Both the position numbers and the translations under genes were made by a program. Below are positions 1 to 7,583 of a DNA stretch of 7,583 nucleotides, piece after piece. The notes beneath the pieces were generated by a model. It did not search any database. It was not told where the DNA came from and saw only the letters and a program-made list of their open reading frames with translations. This DNA comes from CAZDAM01 sp964503595 (GTDB lineage: Bacteria > Muiribacteriota > UBA6191): NCBI GenBank assembly GCA_964503595.1, contig CAZDAM010000132.1, positions 1-7,583 on the forward strand, written 5' to 3'. Position 1 is the first letter of the stretch; every line of letters starts with the position of its first letter.

Positions 1-120
1 ACCAATGGGCTCCCCGGACCGGAAACCATCTACATGACGATTGTGCATTCCGGCCCTACCGGGGTGACTTCCAATTTCGGTGGATTAAAACTTGATGCGC
101 TGGTGCTTGTGATTCACTAG
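1..120 (+). CDS. C-terminal tail of an unrecognised protein (5' truncated by the window edge)
   Basis: Frame 1 is open from the first base to a TAG at 118-120 and gives the last 39 residues of a protein, including the stretches MTIVHSGPTG and LKLDALVLVIH. The alternating hydrophobic pattern near the end looks like beta-strands, so a small beta-rich domain is possible, but I do not recognise the family. It does not resemble the C-terminus of FixH/CcoH or another standard cbb3 assembly protein. The stop lies only 9 nt before the ATG of ccoI, which has no good ribosome binding site of its own, so the two genes are probably co-transcribed and perhaps translationally coupled. This suggests, but does not show, a link to oxidase or copper biology. 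Confidence 0.55.
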   Translation, partial: TNGLPGPETIYMTIVHSGPTGVTSNFGGLKLDALVLVIH

Positions 121-129
121 AATACGGGC

Positions 130-2481
130 ATGGAAAATGCCTGTGAGCATTGTCGCTCCCCTCTGGGAGAAGAAGCCTGCCAGGATGAAAACGAGCGTCA
201 TTTCTGCTGCCCGGGCTGCCGGGGTGCCTGGCAACTGATTCGTGGAGCCGGCCTCTTTGATGTCCATGCCGCCGCACTTTCTTCCGATCAGGGTCTGGCC
301 AGAGCCAATCAGGCTGTCATGGACATGGGCTGGGTCGATGACCCCGGCATCCTCAATGCCCTGAGTCTGGCAGTCACCGAAGAGTTCCGGCTGGTGGAAC
401 TTGTCATTCCCGCCATTCACTGCGCTGCCTGCATCCTGCTTCTGGAAAACCTCCCCCGGCTTCATCCGGAAGTGATCGCTGCACGCGTGGATTTTGGGCG
501 TCAGCGTCTCAGACTCAGACTCCCTCAAAGCAAAGCTCTGGCCCCGGTCATGGGAGGACTGGCCAGAATCGGATACCCCCCGGATCTGAGCCGCTCTCTG
601 GGAGGCAAAAGCCTGCCTGAATCCAAGGGACTGGGTCTTTATATCGGCCTGTCTTTCTTTGCCTTCGGCAATATCATGCTCCTGGCCTTTCCCGATTATT
701 TTTCCTCGGAGATTGAACCGGCCATTCAGTCCTTTCTGCACACCCTTCAGGCTCTTTTAGCCCTGATTTCAATCTACTGTGCCTTCCAGATTTTCCTTCC
801 TTCCCTGCCCCGAAGCCTCAGAACCCGGCAGATTGACATGGATGTACCGGTCAGCATCGGGATTCTGGTCATCATCCTGATCAGCTACTGGCATCTTTAT
901 TTAGGAAAACCGGCATTCTTTGATTCCTTAAGCGGTCTGATTTTCTTTCTGATTGCCGGAAGAGCTTTTCAGAGAAGAACCTGGGAACATCTGAATTTTG
1001 AGCAGAACTGGCAGGATTTTCTACCTCTGGCCATCACCAGAGTCGATGCCTCAGGCGATCAGATCATTCCCATCCATCAACTCAGGGCCCAGGACACCAT
1101 TCGTCTGATGCCAGAAGAAATTCTGCCCGCCGATGCCCGGGTTCTTGAGGGAGAAGCCCTGATGGACCTGAGCTTTATCACCGGTGAATCCGATCAGATT
1201 ACCATTCAGCAAGGGCATGATGTTTTGGCCGGAAGCCGGCTCAAAGGGACATCCGTACTGCTTTCCCTGAACAAAACCCCCAGCACTTCCTATCTGGCAT
1301 CTCTCTGGAGAAAACCCCAGACAAGGGATCATAAGAGCCTGCAGAACCGCCTTTCCCGCAATTTCAGTCTGGCGATCCTGATTCTTGGCCTGATCGGATT
1401 TCTTTACTGGCTCCCTCATGGACTGGAAAAAGCGGTTCTGGTGCTTGCCTCCATCTTCATTGTGGCCTGCCCCTGTGCTCTTGCCCTCTCCGTACCTCTG
1501 GCCCTGGCCCATGGAATGCGAGCTCTGGCCCGCTTCGGCTTCTGGCTCAGTGAACCTTCTGTGGTTGAAAAACTGGCAGGTATCGATACTCTTGTTCTGG
1601 ACAAGACCGGCACCCTGACCTCAGCCCTTGGGCTGAAAGCCATTCTGCCAGAAAAATGGCCGGAAGCAGATCAGATCCTGCGTCTTCGTTCCCTGATCTC
1701 TCACAGCACCCACCCCATCAGCCGCTGTCTTTTGCGAAACCTGCCCAAAGGCGACACCCTGCCAATCAGGAATTTTGCCGAGCTTCAGGGAGTCGGCCTT
1801 CAGGGAGAAATCAGTGGAATCTTTGTTCAGCTGATTCGGGCCGATAACACCAGTACCCAGCTTGTTGGCCATACTGCCTACTACGAAAACCAGCAGCTGG
1901 TCTGGGAGTTTTCCGTGGAACCCGATCTGAGGCCGGGAGTCCTTCAGGCTCTTCACCAGTGGAAAAAGCGCTTCTCCCTGCACCTTCTGACCGGAGACAG
2001 CTTCATACCCCCCACCCTTACCGGAATCTTCGGCCAGCAGGCCCATGCCAGAGTTTTACCGGATCAAAAATATGCCAAGGTAACCGAACTTGAAAAAAAT
2101 CGGGCCAAAGTCCTGATGATCGGCGATGGAATGAATGACAGCGGTGCCTTGAGGGCCGCTACTGTAGGACTATCCATCGTTGAAGGAAGTAGTAAAATTT
2201 TCCCATCAAGTGACGGAATGCTTGCATCTGAGTCGCTTCCTCTGTTAGAACGAGGTATGCAACTCGCTCAGGGACATATTGTGATCGCTCATGCAAGTAT
2301 TCTCTTGTCTTTGATCTACAATTTCTTTGGGCTTATGTTCGCCTTTACTGGCCGGCTCGAACCTGTCGTATGCGCGGTTCTGATGCCAGCCAGCTCCCTC
2401 TCTGTGGCAATTGTTTCCATTATATCGTCCTGGGTGCTCATCTGGCGGGAGAAGCGTTTATGCAGATTATGCTTTTCCTGA
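130..2481 (+). CDS. ccoI: CcoI/FixI copper-translocating P1B-type ATPase for cbb3 oxidase assembly
   Basis: This 783-residue inner-membrane copper pump of the CcoI/FixI family is known to supply copper for the CuB centre of cbb3 oxidase. The N-terminus has a zinc-ribbon-like cysteine set (C5, C8, C26, C27, C30), followed by a heavy-metal-associated domain with the CxxC site IHCAAC (C98, C101). About eight hydrophobic segments are visible (roughly 167-187, 203-221, 239-258, 262-279, 410-428, 434-459, 719-741, 745-770). Catalytic motifs are TGES (351-354, actuator), CPC (447-449, membrane copper site), DKTGT (D491, phosphorylated Asp), HP (528-529), TGD (621-623) and GDGMND (665-670). The hinge reads GDGMNDSGAL rather than the common GDGxNDAPAL. 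Start: the ATG at 130 keeps the whole cysteine-rich N-terminus; its upstream SD is weak, and it lies 9 nt after the previous stop. The 3' end overlaps ccoS by 22 nt. Bases about 2160-2360 are AT-richer with different codon use. The ccoS neighbour and full motif set make the call secure. Confidence 0.97.
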   Translation: MENACEHCRSPLGEEACQDENERHFCCPGCRGAWQLIRGAGLFDVHAAALSSDQGLARANQAVMDMGWVDDPGILNALSLAVTEEFRLVELVIPAIHCAACILLLENLPRLHPEVIAARVDFGRQRLRLRLPQSKALAPVMGGLARIGYPPDLSRSLGGKSLPESKGLGLYIGLSFFAFGNIMLLAFPDYFSSEIEPAIQSFLHTLQALLALISIYCAFQIFLPSLPRSLRTRQIDMDVPVSIGILVIILISYWHLYLGKPAFFDSLSGLIFFLIAGRAFQRRTWEHLNFEQNWQDFLPLAITRVDASGDQIIPIHQLRAQDTIRLMPEEILPADARVLEGEALMDLSFITGESDQITIQQGHDVLAGSRLKGTSVLLSLNKTPSTSYLASLWRKPQTRDHKSLQNRLSRNFSLAILILGLIGFLYWLPHGLEKAVLVLASIFIVACPCALALSVPLALAHGMRALARFGFWLSEPSVVEKLAGIDTLVLDKTGTLTSALGLKAILPEKWPEADQILRLRSLISHSTHPISRCLLRNLPKGDTLPIRNFAELQGVGLQGEISGIFVQLIRADNTSTQLVGHTAYYENQQLVWEFSVEPDLRPGVLQALHQWKKRFSLHLLTGDSFIPPTLTGIFGQQAHARVLPDQKYAKVTELEKNRAKVLMIGDGMNDSGALRAATVGLSIVEGSSKIFPSSDGMLASESLPLLERGMQLAQGHIVIAHASILLSLIYNFFGLMFAFTGRLEPVVCAVLMPASSLSVAIVSIISSWVLIWREKRLCRLCFS
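2447..2451 (+). promoter_or_regulatory. Ribosome binding site of ccoS inside ccoI
   Basis: GGGAG lies 8 nt before the ATG at 2460, within the last codons of ccoI. It decides the ccoS start against an upstream in-frame ATG at 2370, which would add 30 residues not expected in CcoS. Confidence 0.7.
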
Positions 2482-2624
2482 TCCTCATCAGTCTGGCAAC
2501 TGCCTTTCTGTTTCTGGGGGCCTTTATCTGGGCCAACCGGAGCGGGCAGTTTGAAGATATGCTGACTCCAGCTCTGAGAATCCTTCCTGACGAGAATGGA
2601 AGCAATACTATGCCAAATCAGGAT

Positions 2625-2631
2625 AGGGAGG
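2625..2631 (+). promoter_or_regulatory. Strong ribosome binding site of ccoNO
   Basis: AGGGAGG lies 6 nt upstream of the ATG at 2638, inside the ccoS reading frame. It favours that start over the in-frame ATG at 2596, which would add 14 residues of non-typical sequence and has no comparable site. Confidence 0.8.
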
Positions 2632-2637
2632 ACAGGC

Positions 2638-4787
<2,150 letters not shown>

Positions 4788-4791
<4 letters not shown>

Positions 4792-4961
4792 TTTCGACCT
4801 GGTTAACCGCAAAAGATGGTCTGGGAGCCTTTCAGACCGTATCCCTGGTTCTTTTTGTTATGGTTTTCGCCATGCTGACCTATCGGGCCATCACCATGGG
4901 CCCGGAAAAAGCCGGACATTTTTCACGATTACCCCTGGCCGATGACAGCGGGGAGGAATGA
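4788..4961 (+). CDS. ccoQ: CcoQ/FixQ-like small cbb3 oxidase subunit
   Basis: This 57-residue protein begins MISTWLTAKDGLGAF, followed by one hydrophobic helix (about residues 17-31, SLVLFVMVFAMLTY region), then a basic and polar cytoplasmic tail (YRAITMGPEKA) ending in acidic residues. Size, the single helix and the position between subunits I/II and ccoP match CcoQ, the small subunit that stabilises the cbb3 complex and helps CcoP associate. CcoQ sequences are poorly conserved, so the call rests mainly on context and topology. The ATG overlaps the ccoNO stop as ATGA, and a strong SD precedes it. The stop at 4959-4961 lies 1 nt before the ccoP start. The tail codons also form the ccoP ribosome binding site. 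Confidence 0.82.
4950..4957 (+). promoter_or_regulatory. Ribosome binding site of ccoP
   Basis: GGGGAGGA lies 5 nt before the ATG at 4963. It decides the ccoP start against the in-frame ATG at 4942, which would lie upstream of this site and add seven residues overlapping ccoQ. Confidence 0.8.
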
Positions 4962-4962
4962 G

Positions 4963-5526
4963 ATGAAGAAACATCAGGACAATTTTGAAGCCCCCTTTGA
5001 TGGAATCGTTGAACTCGATAACGTGCTACCCCCCTGGTGGCTCGCTCTTTTCATCATCACCATCCTCTGGTCCATGGTCTATCTCGAAGGCTATCACCTC
5101 TTTAAAGCCTGGGATCTTCAGGAAGAGGAATACCAGACCGAGATGAAGCTTGCCGAAAAGCAGGCTGCACTGGCGGCCCAGAAACAGGATGGCTCCAAAG
5201 CCCCAAAAGCTGGAGAGCTTCCATCGGATCCGGAAAGCCTGGCAATGGGCAAGGAAATCTATGCCAAGAACTGCGCCAGCTGTCACGCTCAGGCAGGGGA
5301 AGGCCTGATTGGTCCCAACCTGACGGATCGTTTCTGGATTCATGGTGGCAGTGATGAAGCCATCATCAAGGTGATTCAGGACGGAGTTCTGGAAAAAGGC
5401 ATGCTTCCCTGGAAGCAGACCTTGAAACCCAGAGAAATTCTGGCCGTGGGCGGATTTATCCGCTCCCTTCAGGATACCAACCCTCCTAATGCCAAAGAAG
5501 CTCAGGGAGAAGAATACAATCCCTGA
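4963..5526 (+). CDS. ccoP: CcoP, short monohaem cytochrome c subunit III of cbb3 oxidase
   Basis: This 187-residue membrane-anchored cytochrome c feeds electrons to the oxidase. The N-terminus has the CcoP signature DGIVELDN..LPPWW (13-26), leading into one membrane helix (about 24-43). Next comes a charged, probably helical linker rich in E, K, Q and A (about 50-85), then one class I cytochrome c domain with CASCH (C104, C107, H108), GPNL (117-120) and a likely Met ligand at M147 in GMLPW. Most proteobacterial CcoP proteins are about 300 residues with two CxxCH sites; only one is present here, and the protein ends in a short polar tail before a terminator. There is no sign of a frameshift: the frame ends cleanly at TGA after a complete cytochrome domain. 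It is therefore a genuinely shorter form rather than a broken gene. The start at 4963 follows from the SD and the one-base gap after ccoQ. Confidence 0.94.
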   Translation: MKKHQDNFEAPFDGIVELDNVLPPWWLALFIITILWSMVYLEGYHLFKAWDLQEEEYQTEMKLAEKQAALAAQKQDGSKAPKAGELPSDPESLAMGKEIYAKNCASCHAQAGEGLIGPNLTDRFWIHGGSDEAIIKVIQDGVLEKGMLPWKQTLKPREILAVGGFIRSLQDTNPPNAKEAQGEEYNP

Positions 5527-5538
5527 ATCTGAATCAAA

Positions 5539-5571
5539 GCGGGCACGGGCAACCGTGCCCGCCCTTTTTTT
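5539..5571 (+). terminator. Rho-independent terminator after ccoP
   Basis: A perfect 10-bp GC-rich stem (GCGGGCACGG at 5539-5548 with CCGTGCCCGC at 5553-5562) closes a GCAA tetraloop of the stable GNRA type. It is followed by CC and seven T residues (5565-5571). It begins 12 nt after the ccoP stop and should end the ccoI-ccoP transcript, wholly or partly, before ccoG. Confidence 0.93.
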
Positions 5572-5626
5572 CCTTTCCTGACCCGGATCATGGTTTGAAA
5601 ACTTCTGCCGGGGTTCAATAAGGAAT

Positions 5627-5631
5627 GGAGG
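5627..5631 (+). promoter_or_regulatory. Ribosome binding site of ccoG
   Basis: GGAGG is 5 nt before the ATG at 5637. Because it overlaps the in-frame ATG at 5625, that upstream ATG cannot use it, so 5637 is the better start. Confidence 0.8.
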
Positions 5632-5636
5632 TAAAC

Positions 5637-7031
5637 ATGAGCGAAGAAACCTCATTTCGTGACCGTATCGCTACCGTGGATGAACATGGACACCGGCACT
5701 GGATTTATCCCAAGAAACCTTCCGGAAAGCATACCAATCGCCGTTTCATCGTTGCCGCAATCCTGCTGCTGATTCTTTTTGGAGTCCCTTTTGTCAAAGT
5801 CGGGGGCCATCCCCTTTTCATGTTCAACATCCCCGAACGCCGGTTCATTGTTTTTGGCATGGCCTTCTGGCCTCAGGACCTGCACATCTTTGCCGTCGGA
5901 CTCATGTCCATCTTTACCTTCATCATTCTGTTCACTTCCGTTTATGGCCGACTCTGGTGTGGCTGGGCCTGCCCCCAGACGATTTTCATGGAAATGGTCT
6001 TCCGACCGATTGAATATCTGATTGAAGGTGATGCCCTCGCTCAGAAAAAGCTCAACAAAGAGCCCTGGGGAGGCGAAAAAGCCTTCAAGAAAGTTGGCAA
6101 ACAGCTGATCTTCTTCTTCCTGTCCTTTCTTGTCGGCAACATGCTTCTGGCCTGGATTATCGGGGTCGATGCCCTTTATGCCATCGTCACGGATGATCCC
6201 AGAAACCATATCAAGGGTCTGACCGCCATGCTGGCATTCACGGGTATTTTCTGGTTTGTCTTCGGCTGGTTCCGGGAACAGGCCTGTGTGGTCGTCTGCC
6301 CCTATGCCCGTCTTCAGGCTGTTCTGATTGATGGCAATTCCCAGAATGTGACCTATGACTTCAAGCGTGGGGAACCAAGGGGAAAAAGAAACCCCAAGAA
6401 CCCGGAACCCGGTCTTGGGGACTGCGTGGACTGCAAGCAGTGTGTGGCCGTCTGCCCCACCGGTATCGATATCCGCAACGGAGCCCAGCTGGAATGTGTC
6501 AACTGTACCGCCTGCATCGATGCCTGTGACAATATCATGTCCAAGCTCAACTTTGCTCCCGGCCTGATTCGCCATGCCAGCCACAACGAAGTCGAAACCG
6601 GAATCAGAAAGGTTTTTACCAACCGGAACCTGGCCTATGCCGTGGTCTTCACCCTGGTCTTCTCCATCCTCCTTTATCTCGTGGCCACCCGCCCTCCCGT
6701 CGAGGTTAACCTGACCCGTATCCGCGGCATGCTCGAACTTAAACTCCCTGATGGCCGTATCGCCAATGCCTATACCCTGAGGGTTCTGAACAAAACCCTG
6801 GACCCCGCTACCGTAACACTGAGTCTCAAGGAGCAGCCCGAAGGCGTTCTGCAGACAGGAACAGCCTCGATTGAAATCACACCCCATGAGTTTGATGAAA
6901 GAACCATTCAGATCATCTTTCCTCAGGATCATTTTCAGCCGGGTGCTCATCCCGTGGAAGTGGAAGTCCATGTAGAGGAGCAACTGGTGGAAACCGTGAA
7001 AACCGGGTTCCTGATTTCCCGAAAGGAATAG
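5637..7031 (+). CDS. ccoG: CcoG/FixG, membrane iron-sulphur copper reductase for cbb3 oxidase maturation
   Basis: This 464-residue inner-membrane protein belongs to the FixG/CcoG family, shown in Rhodobacter capsulatus to reduce Cu(II) to Cu(I) during cbb3 assembly. Hydrophobic segments lie at about 36-56, 82-103, 154-178, 194-212 and 331-351. Conserved cysteine motifs in membrane loops are CGWACPQT (C108, C112) and EQACVVVCPYAR (C217, C221). Two ferredoxin-type 4Fe-4S motifs follow: C263, C266, C269, C273-P and C287, C290, C293, C297. The last 110 residues after the final helix form the periplasmic Ig-like domain typical of the family. The length matches family members (about 450-480). All expected cysteines are present. 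The gene follows the terminator by 65 nt and ends 20 nt before the likely start of the SafE-like gene. Unlike the classical ccoGHIS order, ccoI and ccoS lie far upstream and no ccoH follows. Confidence 0.97.
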   Translation: MSEETSFRDRIATVDEHGHRHWIYPKKPSGKHTNRRFIVAAILLLILFGVPFVKVGGHPLFMFNIPERRFIVFGMAFWPQDLHIFAVGLMSIFTFIILFTSVYGRLWCGWACPQTIFMEMVFRPIEYLIEGDALAQKKLNKEPWGGEKAFKKVGKQLIFFFLSFLVGNMLLAWIIGVDALYAIVTDDPRNHIKGLTAMLAFTGIFWFVFGWFREQACVVVCPYARLQAVLIDGNSQNVTYDFKRGEPRGKRNPKNPEPGLGDCVDCKQCVAVCPTGIDIRNGAQLECVNCTACIDACDNIMSKLNFAPGLIRHASHNEVETGIRKVFTNRNLAYAVVFTLVFSILLYLVATRPPVEVNLTRIRGMLELKLPDGRIANAYTLRVLNKTLDPATVTLSLKEQPEGVLQTGTASIEITPHEFDERTIQIIFPQDHFQPGAHPVEVEVHVEEQLVETVKTGFLISRKE

Positions 7032-7051
7032 AGTTGAATTTTCAGGAAGCC

Positions 7052-7583
7052 ATGATTTTTGCCGGATTCGGATTCACCGGTTCCTTTCACTGCCTTGTCA
7101 TGTGCGGGCCACTGGCTGTCATAGCTTCTAAAAATTCTTTCCAGAGTTTCTGCTATCAATCCGGCCGTCTCACAGGCTATCTCGCTCTTGGGCTCGTGGC
7201 CGGCCTGATGGGCGAAGCTCTTGGAATCCTTCATCCCCTCTTCCAGTCAGGAGGACTCTCGCTGGTAAGCGGCCTTCTGCTTCTGGGGTTTCTGTTCTTT
7301 CCCAGACTGTCCCGCAATCCATGGACACCCCCGGTTCTCAATTCCCTGATTGCCCGACTGCAGAGTATTCTGCTTCTGAAACTGCGGGAAAAACCCAACC
7401 TGACTGGAATTGTGCTCGGCTTTTTTACGAACCTGCTTCCCTGTGGGCTGCTCTACGCCGCCCTGATGCTTGCAGCATCTCAACCAACAATCTGGCTGGC
7501 AGCTAAAGGAATGGGAGCCTTTTTTCTGGGTACTCTCCCGGCCCTGATTGCCGCCCAGCTCAGTTCCGCCGGAATCAGAGCCA
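7052..7583 (+). CDS. TauE/SafE-like (DsbD_2-type) membrane protein of cbb3 loci, 3' end cut off
   Basis: The frame is open to the window end and gives 177 residues from the ATG at 7052. It has the marks of the small membrane family usually annotated as sulphite exporter TauE/SafE or DsbD_2-like: GSFHCLVMCGP near the N-terminus (H13, C14, C18), YQSGRLTGY (35-43), several hydrophobic helices, and a second half with NLLPCGLLYAALMLA (C131) followed by KGMGAFFLGTLPAL. Paired HCxxMCG and LPCG motifs in membrane helices suggest metal or thiol-redox handling. The family is common beside ccoG/ccoH, and a copper-related role in oxidase assembly is inferred; sulphite export is doubtful. Start: the ATG at 7052 has AGGA 4 nt upstream. 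An in-frame TTG at 7034, with AGGA at 7024-7027, is a good alternative that adds six residues. The gene begins 2-20 nt after ccoG and is probably co-transcribed with it. Confidence 0.88.
   Translation, partial: MIFAGFGFTGSFHCLVMCGPLAVIASKNSFQSFCYQSGRLTGYLALGLVAGLMGEALGILHPLFQSGGLSLVSGLLLLGFLFFPRLSRNPWTPPVLNSLIARLQSILLLKLREKPNLTGIVLGFFTNLLPCGLLYAALMLAASQPTIWLAAKGMGAFFLGTLPALIAAQLSSAGIRA

Noticed and set aside
85..741. A 218-codon open frame on the minus strand opposite ccoI
   Set aside because: No recognisable domain; it covers conserved CcoI motifs on the other strand and is explained by codon bias. The other long minus-strand frames opposite ccoI, ccoNO, ccoQ and ccoP are rejected for the same reason.
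2370..2459. Longer ccoS start at 2370
   Set aside because: It would add 30 residues unlike CcoS and lacks a ribosome binding site, while 2460 has one and starts right before the membrane helix.
2596..2637. Longer ccoNO start at 2596
   Set aside because: The extra 14 residues have no SD in front, whereas AGGGAGG precedes the ATG at 2638 at ideal spacing.
4963..5526. CcoP as a truncated or frameshifted pseudogene
   Set aside because: The frame contains a complete membrane anchor and cytochrome domain, ends cleanly and is followed at once by a terminator, and no remnant of a second haem domain lies downstream.
5595..5622. Sigma70-like promoter TTGAAA ... AATAAG before ccoG
   Set aside because: The -10 match is poor, and the implied start would fall on the ribosome binding site, leaving almost no leader. 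I do not annotate it.
5652..6983. A 443-codon open frame on the minus strand opposite ccoG
   Set aside because: The translation is rich in D, G, H, N and Q without any recognisable domain or membrane helix, it is opposite a highly conserved gene, and such antisense frames follow from strong third-position bias.
7052..7583. True sulphite exporter function for the last gene
   Set aside because: The TauE/SafE label is an automatic family name; HCxxMCGP and LPCG motifs and the ccoG neighbour fit copper or thiol chemistry better.

Overview
This window carries one nearly complete cbb3-type cytochrome c oxidase (high-affinity, microaerobic terminal oxidase) locus, with all recognisable genes on the + strand. 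The order is: unrecognised gene tail (1-120), ccoI/fixI copper P-type ATPase (130-2481), ccoS (2460-2672), a fused ccoN-ccoO gene (2638-4791), ccoQ (4788-4961), a short ccoP with one haem site (4963-5526), a strong intrinsic terminator (5539-5571), ccoG/fixG (5637-7031), and the first 532 bases of a TauE/SafE-like (DsbD_2-type) membrane protein with HCxxMCGP and LPCGLLYAAL motifs (from about 7052, cut off by the window end).

The genes form one functional unit. CcoNO, CcoQ and CcoP make the oxidase: CcoN holds haem b, haem b3 and CuB, while the CcoO part and CcoP carry c haems. CcoI is the membrane copper transporter that supplies CuB. CcoS is a small assembly protein needed for cofactor insertion. 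CcoG is an iron-sulphur membrane protein that reduces Cu(II) during oxidase maturation. The SafE-like protein often sits in such loci and is likely tied to copper or thiol handling. No ccoH lies between ccoG and the SafE-like gene, where it usually sits.

Spacing is very tight from ccoI to ccoP: ccoI/ccoS overlap by 22 nt, ccoS/ccoNO by 35 nt, ccoNO/ccoQ by 4 nt (ATGA), and ccoQ/ccoP are separated by 1 nt. This fits one transcript with translational coupling, ended by the terminator after ccoP. CcoG and the SafE-like gene form a second tight pair, read either by read-through or from their own unproven promoter in the 65-nt gap.

The host cannot be named from the sequence. Assembly genes ahead of the structural genes, a fused CcoNO, a monohaem CcoP and details of CcoI (zinc-ribbon-like N-terminus, NIMLLAFPDYF in the first membrane helix, GDGMNDSGAL) resemble the arrangement I know from Bacteroidota and related or other non-proteobacterial lineages. 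However, the moderately high GC (mid-50s %, estimated by eye) and strong Shine-Dalgarno sequences before most genes argue against a typical Bacteroidota host. A less-studied Gram-negative lineage is my best guess. I found no RNA genes, mobile elements, CRISPR arrays or long non-coding stretches, and no clearly new system. The unusual points are the subunit fusion, the reduced haem count, the missing ccoH and a compositionally odd AT-rich patch inside ccoI.
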